Part shown: one piece after another, positions 45,001 to 58,882 of the stretch
How the letters are laid out: every line of letters begins with the position of its first letter
How positions within the stretch are numbered: position 1 is the first letter of the stretch
Assembly: GCA_004352715.1 (NCBI GenBank)
Contig: SCFE01000082.1
Coordinates: forward strand, 1,088,179 to 1,152,178
Source: Hofstenia miamia
Taxonomy: Eukaryota > Xenacoelomorpha > Acoela
DNA: 64,000 nucleotides
Direction: 5' to 3'
The notes under the pieces: generated by a model
The model's database searches: none
What the model was told of the DNA's origin: nothing
What the model saw: only the letters and a program-made list of their open reading frames with translations
Made by a program: the position numbers and the translations under genes

Positions 45001-47881
45001 ATTACTTAGATTCAATTCATTGATCTGTGAAATTCTTAAAATAAATTATTTATCATGCGCGCGATTAACTTATCCCCGAATCATCACACAGAAAAGTTTT
45101 AGTTTCACTTTTTAAAATTCATTAGTTTTGAATCTCAACTAAGCTGTATACAAGTTTCAATTGCAGCGAAAGTTGCAAGCGAGTTAGACGAAGTGTTGGC
45201 CGGCTCATTGTGCTCTTGCTGGGCTTTCTCACGAATGCCAAAAAGTTTCTCACAATTATCATGAAATTTCGCACAGACTCCAAAAAATGCGCTTATTTTT
45301 TCAATAAAGCTAATGATTTCTTATCAATTTTTTCTGCTTTCTATATATATATATGAATCAAAAGTTTATGATTTGTATTGTAGAACTAAGTCCCTTGTTA
45401 GAATACTTTTTTCTGACTTTTAATAAAAATGTGTTGAAAATAATTATTGCTTATTACTATTGCCTGTTTTTCCCATTTATCTCGCCATGCACGGTGTTGA
45501 TAATAAATTAATGATCTGTTTTCATCAGCGGATTCCATGTGCAATTTGCTCTCTAATTGTCCTATCAGATCACCTATTATCTTTATTTTAAAAGGATATC
45601 CAAAATATTTTATTGTTTATTGAATTTTTTCTTTTTGGATTATATTGTGATTATGTTTAATTCAATAAAATTATTAAAAATTTAAAATTCAAGGTGTTCT
45701 ATGATTATTGGTTTTCAAGTGGGTGGCAAACAATGCATTCTACCCAAGGAATTTAGCAGTATTGGCGTCATAATATACATTTTTTGCAGACAAGTGGGTT
45801 TAGAAAAAATCCTTTACATGCTCATCTTTTCAACTGCTGATTCTTTAAATTAGGGATGTACAACATTATTTCAAGGGGGGCTAAAAATTTTGAGTATATA
45901 GACATTCAAATGGTCACCTGTTTTGTTGCTTACTCTCAAAATACATACATGTTGCTATTTATACAGATCAAACAAAAGTGCCATTAACTTCAACAATCGA
46001 AATTAGACTAACTTATAATGAAGTTTATTGGTATTACATCTGATTAAAAATAATAGATAGTGTCAAACGTCATTTTAAACCGCACTCCAGCTCTAAATCG
46101 AACGTAACTCTCAAATCCACTCATGTTTATTTCTACATTAATCCCTTGTAAACAAATAATTTCTTGATTATTTGTTGTCAATTGTCTAATAATTTTATTT
46201 AGAAATTTTAATCACTGAATTTTAAAGTTAGGATGTAGTTTTTATATCTAATGAATAGTGAGATTAATTACAATATATATTTCTAGGCTTGCTCAATGCA
46301 TGCAGATACTGCAAAGATCAGACCCACCAATTTATTTCAGAATGTAAAACATTTACAATTTTATCACACTAATGTCTATTGACTGTCAGGCCACATGAAG
46401 CGAAATTAAGATACAAGTTTTTAATAAGGTCCACATACAGAGGTGTAAGTGGTGCAATCGTTTTGCCAATTTTGTGACGCAACGCCCGGAGCAAACGAAA
46501 TTATGTCGAGCAAATTGTTATATTGGACATGTGTTCACGTAACTTATTGTTCAAAGGCACATTGATCTTTGAACAGCAAAAACGCTATGTACATCATATT
46601 TGTACTACAAGCAAAAAAACAAACGTACAGGTATCAATTTTTTAGGTTTTATGCCTCATTTACCCGTTACTCCATCCAACATCCACCAATGCCCACATAT
46701 TTCAAGAATTGGTGACAGATACATCTGATAATTGAAATTAAAAGAGCTTACTGGAGTTGCATCCTTATATAGTTACTAAGAATAATTTTGTATTTATCAC
46801 AGTCTAACTTGTCCTGTAAGTATTAGATTTGTGTAGGCTTTTTAATAACTTAAAAGTTTACTTCAAATAATTTATCACTTAAAGTTATTTCTTAAAAGTT
46901 AAATATCAATTGCTTTAAGACATTGTGAATACCAAATAATTAAGTTCGCCCTCAGCTAAACAAGTTTCACAATTTCCATGTTTGACCAGTTGACCATATT
47001 TTGCGTCCAAAAGTTCATTTAAGCTGAGATAACCACTTCAACTTAAAGATTTAAACGTTATTAGTACAGAATTATAGTGGTATTATTATATGGCATCCTT
47101 TCAAACAACATTTTATTATGTATAGGTCAAGAAAAATGTTATATCCTTTTCAGAACTTGTGACAATTTCATACCACGAGATTCACATCAATCCTATGGAA
47201 CAATCATTTTCTCCGAGAATGGTTCCATTTTCATAGTACGTGTCATGTCGCATGAAAAATAGTGGTTTGCGACTTTGGCAGTGATCAGCCGTAAGCCGCT
47301 GTTAACAGCCAGACACGGCTTCAATTTTCAAATCACAATTTTTAGAGGTCGTAAGTTTAACTTTTGTTTTGACTTGTAAGCTAAATTAAACAGGGTTCTT
47401 ACAATGAATAATGCGTTTTATTCAATGGAGTGTAAGTTCAGATAATGTATGAGAAATGTGGTGAATATTATATATCATAAAATTTTAGGATTCTGAACGT
47501 CTTCAATTTTTGCAGCCTGCTACAGCCAGTCAAAAAGCCCCAGTCGCAAAACACAAATGAGAAGCCTGAAATTCTTACCCTGAAAATCTGAACATATTCA
47601 TGAATTACCAAATTACCTTCCAGAGTGGGTTCTAGGTTGAAATTTGATATTTAAATATTCAATCACTCCGGACATTGCTGGAAATTCTGATTTTGGTGAT
47701 ATTTTTTTTAAATTTGGATAGAACGAAGTGTTACTCATTGATCTCATTAGCAATAAGTGTTGTTTACAATTCTGTGACAATAAAATAATTATATGTCTAC
47801 AAAAACTCATGTGCTGGACGTGTTTTATATATTTTATAAATTACGTTTGTATTGACTGATTACGTTTTTAATCGTCCTATA
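42021..47881. other. Non-coding stretch
   Basis: No gene is supported. Repeated short words occur at 42768-42800 and 43008-43028 (GAGCCGAG and related). At 43640-43830 phrases around GGTCCCA and CAGTCCTAT recur. Either could be decayed transposon ends. A short TA run lies at 45343-45354. Confidence 0.4.
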
Positions 47882-48115
47882 ATGTCTTAAGAAGAATATG
47901 ACAACTTCAATTATCCGCGGGAAATGGTAGAAAGTGTTAAAAATGAAGTAAAATTGCTGTTTCCACGATACATTCAGCAAGCGATGAATAATCGTGTCAC
48001 GACAGATGTTATCTCTGTCGATCTTTCGCAGGTGAAGGAAGTATCTAAATGTATTCTTAATGCCGTGACAGACATTTCAGCGAATAATACAATTTATTTG
48101 GTCTACGTCTGTTAA
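47882..48115 (+). pseudogene. Unrecognised coding-like block with stop at codon 3
   Basis: ATG at 47882 is followed by TCT and then TAA (47888-47890). After that 74 codons stay open to the TAA at 48113: EEYDNFNYPREMVESVKNEV, KLLFPRYIQQAMNNRV and so on, to IYLVYVC. Codon composition is markedly less AT-biased than the flanks, and the peptide reads as globular and helical, so it looks derived from a real protein. Options are a retrocopy with a nonsense change, a terminal exon entered at TTAAG (47891), or translation from the ATG at 47924 (63 residues). CAG followed by GTGAAG at about 48028 could be a donor. I do not recognise the family. Confidence 0.35.
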
Positions 48116-51100
48116 CCCGGATTCCTCTAGGTGATGAGGTGTTTAAATACCTGTCAATGACACATCATGTGCTTGTGATTAGCAATTTAAGTCTCAATGT
48201 TTTCTAAATTCTTCTTTCATAGCATTTGACAGTTGCAGAAACTTGAAGTATGATGTAAAATGGACTATTATTCTGTGTTCAGGTTCAGACTAAAATTTCG
48301 TCTGCTAAGCAAATTAATGGTGAATTGACATGAAGGTGGTATACTTAGCCGTCGAAATGGCCTATTACGTACACTCAATCGCAATTATAAAAACACTTCT
48401 GTTTGACATTCTCATCTGTGTTGTTAGCTTTGCTTTAAAGGATTTTATATATGTTAAATCAAATTATATACAGTAGTTTTAGGCATTCGTGAAATTTTCT
48501 AGGCCAAGTCCAATATTTCTTAACACTTGCCAAAAATGCGGTTGATTTTGGGCGATAATGACCATGCCTAGGAGATTTCACTTGTACAATCAGCAAGTTG
48601 CGAATTGCCTTTCAACTTAAATGCTAGAAAGATTTTTGCACAGTTTTTTTGAAATGATCGTATTTTATACAATATAATGGAATTGCATTTTTCCGAATCA
48701 GATAGGATCCAGTCTATAATATTCTACTCCAATGATGGATTGCTGATCATTTAACAGACTAATTACTATTTAAATATAAATGAGGATTTTGGTCGCCGCT
48801 TATTAAGATTGACAAACTCACTCATCAGATTTAAACATTTTTGGTGCCCCAAGCTCTTGAGTTTTTTAGCAGACCTCTTCAATAGGGAAGTCAAATTATG
48901 ATAACGTAAAGGAGAGTTAGAAATGGTTAAGAATTTTCTTGTCAGGCGAAAATAATTTTATGAGTTAAGCAAAATCAATTTTATTTCTAAATAAATAAAA
49001 AAGTCTGCCCAAGCCAATACCTAATTGAAAATAAAGCAGCATTTATTGCTAATATGAAATTTTGATATTTTTAAGTTTTACACGAAAAGTAGATTGATTT
49101 TTTTATTATAAAGCCTACTTCCTAACATTTACATATTGATAAGTTTTTTTAAAATGTATGTATCCAATTTCGGTTGCTTTATGATACTATTCTAATTTTG
49201 GCAATTCCTAAATTTATACTACTGGCATTTGTAAATTGGAATGGAAAAGGCTCACTCCACATAATTACCAATAAATGCAATCAATTGGTTTCCGACGTTG
49301 CTCACACCTGTAAGCACCTGTCTATTATGACGTCAACTAACTGGTAGTTGTCTATCATTTTTTCAGACATCATCCACCACCTGCAAGTTGCAAATCGCTA
49401 TTTGTCTTTAATTCTGTTTGTCATGTTTAATTGATTATAGACGAAGTGTGAAGATTTCTAAATGTCTTTTATTTTGCCATTTAATATTTAACCATCAACA
49501 TGACTAATGCTTCAGCAATTGTTTTCCTTTTTCTACTAAATTATTTCTCTTTGCTCAGCGATAAGAATTGATAATAATTTTGTTTATTAGCCCTTGCACC
49601 GAGCAGTTGATTTCAAATTTAGTCTTTTAATTTGACAATCCAAAGCCTAAACTATTTTATTTTTTAAGTAGCTGTATCATTTTATACTCAAATAATTCTT
49701 TGAAAATTGGCATTATCGAGGTTGTGCATTTTATTAAGGCATTCGGGGTATAATTCATATTGAGTCTGAATGGTCACGGAATATCCACATTTACGCACAT
49801 CTTCGGTAGAAATAAACCCATGGCTAATATACTGCTACCAATCACTTGATTTAATGTTTTTCACTTTATTTTATCAAGCAACACAGCATAGAGCGATGCA
49901 GTGTGGCAAGGAATACTTATTTCCAAACTTTTAGGCTGTTTGCGCCACGCTAGTTTTTAAAAATGAACTTTCATTTTTGTTAATTATTTACGGGGTTTAG
50001 TGTCCAATCCCAAAAATAATTTTCAATTAACGTATAAATTGCTTTAGGGTAAATTTACTAAAGAAACTTTTAGCAATAGCTTTAAACCTACCAAATATTT
50101 TTTAATATAGCCTAGCAATTATGAAAAAGTTTTGTCATAAACAAGTTCTCCTTAAACCTGAGTAGTTCATCATTTAATTTTAGACAATTCTTCCTAATTC
50201 ATGACATCTAGGTTTTGCTTTCAGCTGCATGCATACGATGATGTTGTGTATTTCGGTAGCTATCATTATTAGGCAGGTGTACTTTAACAATTGTACTCAG
50301 TCAAATGCATGTAACTCCATTTCAATGCGTCGCAATTGGTTAAATTGAAGGCATTCGTTTTTTATAACTTTTTATAATTGCGGATGAGCGCTTTTGTCTA
50401 ATTCGTCAAATTCTATATGTAAGAATCAGTACACCTCCAATTTTATGCCCGCGTTATAAAAATCATCTTGTACAATTCTAATGTAGCATTTGTCTCAAGA
50501 AGTTAAGATATTGGTGTACGTGCTCATTAAATGCATCCCGGCCTCAGTTTTGATGACTTGAGTTGTACCCTGTGACGGTGCCCAAAATATCGCTTTTCGA
50601 ATTAATAAAATTTCTTAATGTTTTGTTAAAGATGTACTCTCTATACTTCGGTTTTTACGTTTTTGTAACAAATCCTTGGAATATTCATTTTTTTGGATTA
50701 ATGGCATCTGCTCATGCTTAGATTAAACAGTAAATTATGGATATATTTGTTTAGCTAAATCACGCGAGCGATTGACATAGGGCTATCGAACTAAGGTATA
50801 TAGCCTTGTTCGATTTTTTCCTTCAAATATGGTATTTTTGTAACCGACCCGAATTGCAGTTTGGCTGGAATAAGTTATAGGAGGTCGAAATTTGTCTTGC
50901 ACTTTGAGGATAGCTGTGTTTTCAACATTGTAGCGATCTAAAACTCATAACTGCAACTAACCTCAACTATTTTGTTTTCTTTAAATAGACTACGTAATTT
51001 CCGTTAGTGGCAACTTCTCAAAATTGGATGTCGTTTTTTTAGTTTAGTAAGAAAATTTTGGAAGGCTATAAAGAATATCTCAGCCCCTCAATTTTTTTGA

Positions 51101-53485
51101 GCAAATGATGCATTTAGCTGCACACGTAATATATAGAAAATTTGCAAAAATTGTTAATAATTAATCGAAAAATTGCAAAATATTTCAATTCACTGAGAAA
51201 GTGCTTAGTTCCCGTCCTACTTGATAGCCCCTATTTAAGTCTTTTATAGGCAGCAGCTACTTTAGGTTTTGCCAAGACCATATTAATGTTTGATCTGGAC
51301 TGTAAATAAATAAGTTTTTTTGATAATATTAGTTTTCCTAGAATTCCAAATAACTGGAATTAAATAGGATTTGCAAAATTCCAGACCGTGCAGATTATTC
51401 ATGAATCAGTTGTCAGTCAGGTTTTAGTTGTATCAGTCGTTGACCAGTGCATTTCTTTGCGTTAACAAAAGTCTATTTTGCTAATTGAAATACCAATTTT
51501 ACGTGCTTAATCAATATTCTGTTTTCTTGGGATAATTGACGCTGATAATCCGTTTGATTGACTGTAGACATTGAGACATGTGCTTTAAATTTTGATTATA
51601 TTACCTGTTGCCTTGTCACTGGCTTTACGTCTTCTTGATGATTTGCCTCCTAAATTACTTCATAGTCTTTGAAACGATGAAATCTTTGTTTTATCTATTC
51701 ATTTTTCTACATAAACGTTTGCTTAATGCTGCGCCTACCTAAAATGATTGTTTTAGTTTTTAAAATTTAGATAATCTAAAATATCAAACGTTTTCTTTTA
51801 AATAAAACATGTGTTTACTCCATTGACACATGGATCTGTATATTTAAAATATTTAATAATTTATATTTCCTCATGTAAACTGGAAGTAGTCAATTTTATC
51901 CCAAAGTTTGCTCCCAGTTGTTGTTTCGATGACAAATTATCATTACTATGAGGTGCTGTTTCTTCTGTCTACAAATGCAACCATTCACCTGATGAAACAA
52001 GTACCATTTTCGTGAAAATATAAAATCCATACGTAGATTTATAGTATATAGTATTTGATGTTTAAAATGTTTTCTCAACTTAGAAGTTTTTAATCTTTGA
52101 AACACAAGATTTTGAAAGCTATTTGCTACATTCCCATAAAACTTTGCATGAATCAAGCTAAATTGATAAGTTTTTAATTTTGGCTTGCAAACGGTCTAAG
52201 AGTCCTCCATCTCTATATCTACACCATACAAAAACCATTAGTTTTGGTAAACTACATTTTGAAATATTACGTTTAGCCATTTTTTGAAAATAGACACAAT
52301 TGGTTACCATGGTAACTCCAAATTAAAAGTTTTTCATTTTTGTTTCTGAGATTTTTAGTCATTTGGTTTAAGATCATGTCATATAAATTTTAGTTTAATA
52401 ACAGTTGTTTGTGTAGTATAGTTATGGTTTGACTACTTGATTTTTTTTGTATTTTAGAGAACCTCGTAGTTCGCTGTTTTTCATTACTAAACTAATATAA
52501 TTAGCCTGTTTAAATAGACTTTGATTTAATAAAAGTGAACTGTATCTGACCTCGCGATTTCATTTCTAATATTTTCGCACTTAATAATTCAAAGTTGTAG
52601 AGAAACTTTCAAGGTTATAATGAATGAATCATATTTTTATTTAAAATGTGTGTGTAATAGTTTGGTATTCTTCACTGAATTCTAGTGTATTGATCGAGAT
52701 GCTGTACATGCGATGCTGTACATGCATGTAGTTTGTGATATAATAGGGTTTTAAATTGAGTTGAGGAATTAGTTAATTCGGTTCAGAATACATTTATCTT
52801 AGGATTTCTATATTTTTTCCTCTTTTTTGTTTGATAAATGCTTGGTTTTTATTCGCTGTATCTAGACCTGGTCGGCGAAAAAAAAGTAAATCAACAAAAT
52901 AAACAGGCTTTAAAAATCTGGTAGAGTGGATAAATGTTTATTTTAAACCTTAGCCGTTATAGACAAAAGCATGTCAATTTTATAGAACAAATTTTAATTT
53001 ACCTGTTTTTAATTTCAAAATGTGTCAAATTTGGTCAACTTGGCCCGTGTGAAGCTGGAGCTAAGCTGGTGGAGCATGAGTATTCTTCATATATAATACA
53101 ACTCGTTAATGTTGTTATTGATTAGCGAAGTTGCAGGCAATCAACGAATTTGTAATTTAAAAATTTTATGAATGATAGATGACCGTTTATTAGAACTGTC
53201 ACCCTCCTAACGGGCGTCCCATATTTCTAGCTGCCTCAAATGAGCCTTAGGGACAGTGATGGATGGGTTTTCTCACCTGATGCAATTAATCTCATGCTTA
53301 TTTCACAACACACACCTGCATTGATGTCATCGTTGAATTTGAAATGAAGTGTTATTGCCTATATCAATCATTTTATCAATAATCACTGCCAACCAGATAA
53401 CACATAAATTTCTAACGCCTATTCACTTGTTAAGTTAACACTTTTTTACCTTTTTTACCTATATAATATTCAGATAGATTTTGGC

Positions 53486-53487
<2 letters not shown>
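48116..53487. other. Non-coding AT-rich stretch
   Basis: No gene, RNA or transposon is recognised. A short tandem pair of GATGCTGTACATGC lies at about 52698-52726. Confidence 0.5.
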
Positions 53488-53530
<43 letters not shown>

Positions 53531-53531
53531 C
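53488..53531. repeat. (TA)n then (GT)n compound microsatellite
   Basis: A TA run at 53488-53517 passes into GT repeats to about 53531. Confidence 0.95.
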
Positions 53532-53741
53532 AGTAGCGTATTTGGGAAGGACATGGAGAATGTCACTCCTTCAAACTTCCAACATTGATTTTTTGGCTTA
53601 ATCATCACATTTTATAAAATATCTGAAAAAATGAACTAAGTTGCAGTATTTTGACAGTTTATGGAGGGTCTGACACCTAGTTGATCCCTCAAATTCATCA
53701 CAACTAAGATGTGTCCTCCTATAACAAAATTATATATATAT

Positions 53742-53898
53742 NNNNNNNNNNNNNNNNNNNNNNNNNNNNNNNNNNNNNNNNNNNNNNNNNNNNNNNNNNN
53801 NNNNNNNNNNNNNNNNNNNNNNNNNNNNNNNNNNNNNNNNNNNNNNNNNNNNNNNNNNNNNNNNNNNNNNNNNNNNNNNNNNNNNNNNNNNNNNNNNN
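53742..53898. other. 157-N assembly gap inside a TA array
   Basis: N bases are bordered by (TA)n at 53731-53741 and 53899-53913. Frames across it are artefacts. Confidence 0.95.
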
Positions 53899-53913
53899 TA
53901 TATATATATATAT

Positions 53914-54557
53914 AGAGTCTCAATTTTATTTTATGTGAATTTTGTAGTGTGCATAAATGTGCATAAAATCTAGTATTCGGATTTGGATTCCAAGCAAGTT
54001 AAAGAAAATATGATTTGGGTTAATTGCACTTAATAATTAGGCTGTCCAGAAAATTTTCAAGATTTTATTATATTTAATATTTCTTTAATGTATTTAATAA
54101 ATTATACAACAAATAGCTTATTATGTCTAATCATGGAAGTAGCGTCTATCGTGGGAAATTCTAATACTAGTGAAACTACTATTATTTTAATCCATGGATT
54201 ACTTGTTTCTCAATCACATTGAAGTCAACTCGTTGACTTTACCAATATCATCTAAAATTGGTACATTTCGGATTAAATTATCTATGCATTACTTACTAAT
54301 CTCTCTTTAAGATTATTGCATTAAAACAGAAGCTATCTGCCAGTAGTAGGCAGAGATTTAGACAATTGGCAAAAGGGACCCTCTCCATGTTCAAAACCAA
54401 TATTAACAATTCGTGTAATTGTCGCGGATCACTCTAGGATTTTGATAAACAACCATATTCATCGTATTCATAGGATTTCAGTCGCATAATGAGCTTCTTG
54501 AATTATTCACTCTCAGGTATATGCACAAAAACTTTAAATAATATGTGAAAAGCCGCA

Positions 54558-54592
<35 letters not shown>

Positions 54593-55639
54593 GAAATATG
54601 CTTAAGTTGTGTACAAATTGATTTAAAGTTTTTTAATCTATTAGTTTTAATAATCCCCCCTGTTTTTAAACGGCACCTAGTATGCAGGATTGCGTTATAT
54701 CTCTTTCTGAATAAATAAATCATTGGAGACGCTAGAAACTTAGTGAAGGTTGAGTGGGTAAGATTAGGAATTGATAACCAAAACTATTCCTTGTTGAATT
54801 TCTCATGAATACGACGAAATTAGTATCCCTGCAAATTTGACACCGTCACTCATGTCTCCTACTGAATAGGTCTGTAATTCAGTCATACACCTTATATTTC
54901 TCTCCTTTGCCGATTCCCTCGCCGCCAATTATGCATCACCGAGCACTTTGCATTTGAGTGACACCACAATCAGAAACCACGACCGCTTATTACATAATTG
55001 TGACATAATTGTCACCTTTTTGTTCCCTCACTTGCCAATTGTTGGTTATCTCGTCCAAATAGCCGCGCTTTTCCACTCTCGTATTCTATTCAACTTTTCT
55101 AGATAATGAAAATAATTGATTGCTTATCAATATTTTATTCCTAAAGTGCATCACTTATAATTCTCAAAGTTGGTTTTTAATTTTCCTCCATTTTCTAATT
55201 TTAATGATAGTTGCACTATATTCATTTGATTTATAATATGCATATTTACTGTATTTCTATCAAGGGCATTCATTTATATGGTTTATCAATAGATATTAAA
55301 CTGCCGAAAACTTCAATATTGATCTTTTAAAAAATGTAAAACTTGCTGCTCGTTTACGAAACATAACATCTATATTTTAATCAAGTACTATAAAATTTTC
55401 GTTTTTGCAGAAACATGTCTATTGAGATGCTTCTGTTAAGTTTTTCACCGGGGCAATACTATTTCTTGTTTTAATCAATATTATTCTCCGAGGTAGATAC
55501 GTTAAATATAATAAAATTTACAAAACTAGAAATAACCGCAACAAGAAGCATTAGCTAATTTTTTCACAAAATTTGAAAATTGATTCGGTCTTCGGTCTCT
55601 ACGGTGCATAGTAATAAGTAAATTACAAATATTAGGTGA
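53914..55639. other. Non-coding stretch with a TA array
   Basis: No gene is supported. A (TA)n run lies at about 54560-54586. Confidence 0.5.
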
Positions 55640-56280
55640 AATTGGAAGGGCCAAATAGTGCAGCTGACACTAGAGCGATTAGCTATTTGTAGGAACAATT
55701 TCGTGGTTGTAAATTATTCTTGAAGCACGATTGCAAACCGTTTGAAGTATCTTATCAATATAGACTGGAAGGTGCACGAACGCAGCACCAGGATAGTTGA
55801 GAGTTCCAATGATCATTGATAGAAAACTTGATATAACAATTATTTTGTGACAGTGGTAAGAATCCTTCTCAAAGTAACAGATTTAGGAGGGCGTTTCAGA
55901 AGATGTTGTTCCCATTTAGGTTTATTATCTAGTGTAATTTCATGCAATTTTAGATGTTGAATCATTTTAATATCATCATCTGGTAAAAAAATGTGTTTCC
56001 CAAAAACCAACTGACAAGATTTACTAATATTTATACACATTTTATTTGTGGCAGCCCATTTTTAATGTAGGGTACTTCCTAGAACATTTGCTCACGCATA
56101 CATTTAACTTTACCCCATCTCATGTTGTGTTCAACTTGTATGCTCTGATTAGGCATCTACCTTTCCGCTCCAGCAACCTTTTTTTAATCCTCAGTATTTC
56201 TTTACGAGTTTTGCAAACGTATTTCTTAATCCCGCGACACAACCTAGAGATTTTGAATCAACATCGTAATGAAACTTGAT
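55640..56280 (-). pseudogene. LINE reverse-transcriptase thumb fragment
   Basis: The minus-strand frame at 56070-55840 reads WAATNKMCINISKSCQLVFG, then HLKLHEITLDNKPKWEQHLL. This matches the post-catalytic thumb of Jockey/CR1-type reverse transcriptases (family: W.......N..KS..L.FG, then YLGVTLDNKL.W..H). Downstream pieces in other frames (LGTLNYPGAAFVHLPVYIDK and NRASRII, about 55810-55690) match the next conserved block. The catalytic palm is absent. Sequence up to 56280 may be upstream LINE remains. It is a decayed fragment. Confidence 0.7.
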
Positions 56281-58406
56281 TAATTGCAGACTGGATGAAA
56301 TTTTTTCACCAAATTTCTCAACTAATCTTTTACGTCGCTCAAACGACTACCACCAAGTTCGAAACATCTGCTGCAACAACTTCAGGAATGTCTAGCGGAT
56401 CACAATACACTACTCAGATGTTGGCATTTGATGAGTATTCGTCGACACAAACGAGTCCATGATGAAATCCTAACGCACACTAACAGGAGAAATATACATC
56501 ATTTTATAGTTTTTAATGTTACACATCGTAGCAATTTAATAGACTACAACCAGATATGATATCCTTCAATATGAGGACAAATGTGAAGTTTATGTAATAT
56601 TTCAAAAGAAAAACAATAATAAGAGCAATTACAGTGTTTCTAAGTTGTAAATAGTCCTTTATTTTAAGTTCAAGCCCAGCTCAGGCTCAACTCATGTTAC
56701 TCAAACTCAGACCAAATATTTCGAATTACAGAGATTCCTGAGTAATTAATCCAAATTTGGCTCAGTACCACAAACTCTAAATGACAATGAATAGCAATTG
56801 TTCAAGCCCAAGTTAAGAAATTGACTGCCACAGCCGACCAATGTTTCACAATGCGTTCACACCAGTCCACGGTTTTTAAACTACATTGTAAAGTCTATTA
56901 CATGTATCTACTGCTTAGATACAGAGCCAACATTTGCAAAAAAATTATATCCATGATATGTGTACGTGGGACATAACATGTATCCTATATATATGTATGC
57001 GTGTCAGTCAATATGTTAAAGTTGAGCATCCGTCTCAACCAACTGGACCAAGCCATCTTTTTTGCAACACTTTACTATTTTTTGCCGTGTTAATTATTGC
57101 AGGAATTAATTCATACATATTTAAAACAAACTTTATTTTAAAAAAAGGAATTGAGAGTTAGAAATGAATGAAAGCCTCATAAAGTTTTAGAAAAAGTTTA
57201 GAAGGTGTATTGATTAATTCTTGTACATCCACTACATTGGTTTGGTTGTGTACCTTGATGGTTGCTAGTCTTAGTGCTTGAAGGCCTAGGCTTCGTTACA
57301 GGTATGAAACTATTCATCCTGCGTTCATATGCAATTAAATTTTAGTGAATATTACAGCCTAAAAAACATGAAAAAGTTGTTGTTGTTGTTTATTGAATTC
57401 ACTATTTTGCAAAGTAGCCTCGAACTAATTTTGTAAGATATTGAAAACGATTTTTTAAATGTCTTATCTCATTTAGAACAAAAATCTAGCAAAACCAGTT
57501 GTATATTCTAAAGTTATATTTTGAAGTAATTTAATTTCAATATGATGTATGCAAGGGTCGCGATTGGAGTTTTATTTATAAACAAACACTTCGATAAGAA
57601 AAGGCAGACCTAAACAGGACATGAAAGCGAAAATCAATTTGCAGAAAAACTCCACCTTTTTTAGATGTTCTTTCACTGTGTATACTCAGTTTCGCTCCTT
57701 CTTGAACAATTAATGTTATCGAGAGTTATTTCCGCAATCTGAGCTTTATCGTCCAGGACGAGATTGCACTCGCTTTGAACATGCAACCGTAAATTGCTCC
57801 AAAACTCTGATACGAAGATTTTTTATAAAATAACTTTTCTAGAAATTGGATAAACAAATTGAAATTACTTTCTATTTTGATTGCCACGATGGCTTTCGGA
57901 TGACTCTCATTACTAGCATATTTCTTTCTCCTCATTTTCATTAGTAAGGATTTAATGAGGTTCTCAATGTTTTGAATATACCTTGTTTTGCCTGAAAACA
58001 ACCAAATGAAAGGTGCATCATTGATTTATTTCTAAAAAGTTTTCTGTAAAGAAAGATTATTGGGCATGGGTATCAATAATGTGAAACTAAACTAATAATT
58101 AATGTTTATAAAATAGTTTTGAATTTTATGTTCAACATTAATCAAATCATTTGTAACTATATTTTTCACCATAATTTTGTGAAGCTCATTAAGAAATATT
58201 TCGATATATTTGTTCAGTTCTTATTTTATGTTTAAAACATTTGTTTTTTATTTCTCATAATTGATAAATTGATGTTTTTATCATGCTTTTCACTGCGCAA
58301 TTTGTAAAAATATTAGCATTAATGTTAGCGCTACTTTGATGAAGTAGAACATCAGGCTACAAGAGGAAAGTGCAATAACTAAGCTTCACCAGGCTATATA
58401 TATATA
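56281..58406. other. Non-coding stretch ending in a TA array
   Basis: No gene is supported. A (TA)n run at about 58395-58406 borders the next gap. A short (GTT)n run is at about 57376-57390. Confidence 0.5.
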
Positions 58407-58476
58407 NNNNNNNNNNNNNNNNNNNNNNNNNNNNNNNNNNNNNNNNNNNNNNNNNNNNNNNNNNNNNNNNNNNNNN
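58407..58476. other. 70-N assembly gap inside a TA array
   Basis: N bases are bordered by (TA)n on both sides (to 58406 and 58477-58500). Confidence 0.95.
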
Positions 58477-58666
58477 ATATATATATATATATATATATAT
58501 GACCGATATCTTAGTACTGTTGAAGTTTCCCAGGCAGTGACCACCAAGATTAAAATCGGTTGTGTTTGCATGTTATACAAGTTTTTCAATTACCCACCAA
58601 AACTGACTATTTACTGATGCTTATAGAAGGGTTTGCCCTCCATGTTAGTGACAAACAAGGCTTCGA

Positions 58667-58882
58667 TTGGGGTTTGACAAAGAAATAACGCAGTCATTGA
58701 TGTCAGCTGTATTGTCTTCAGCAGAATTAGAACGGCAGTTTTCCACCGTGTGGTTGAAATATGGCCTGTATGTTAAAAAGCATAAAAATGCTATTTTCCA
58801 GTTGAGTAATGACCCAATAATGATGAGTTTTATGTTCTTAATACATTATTCGGACGAAAAATTCCATGTTCAGAAAATATGA
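58667..58882 (+). pseudogene. hAT-type transposase C-terminal dimerisation fragment
   Basis: The frame contains SLMSAVLSSAELERQFSTVWLKYGLYVKK, matching the C-terminal hAT dimerisation motif (family: SSA..ERQFST.G..Y.KLR). In intact hAT proteins this region holds the transposase oligomer together. The sequence beyond FSTVW is diverged and ends at a stop 30 residues later. No catalytic domain is seen upstream, where frames are closed and a TA array with a gap begins. It is an isolated remnant. Confidence 0.65.

Noticed and set aside
51896-52156. 86-codon minus-strand frame
   Set aside because: There is no recognisable motif and its codon composition is the same as the non-coding flank.
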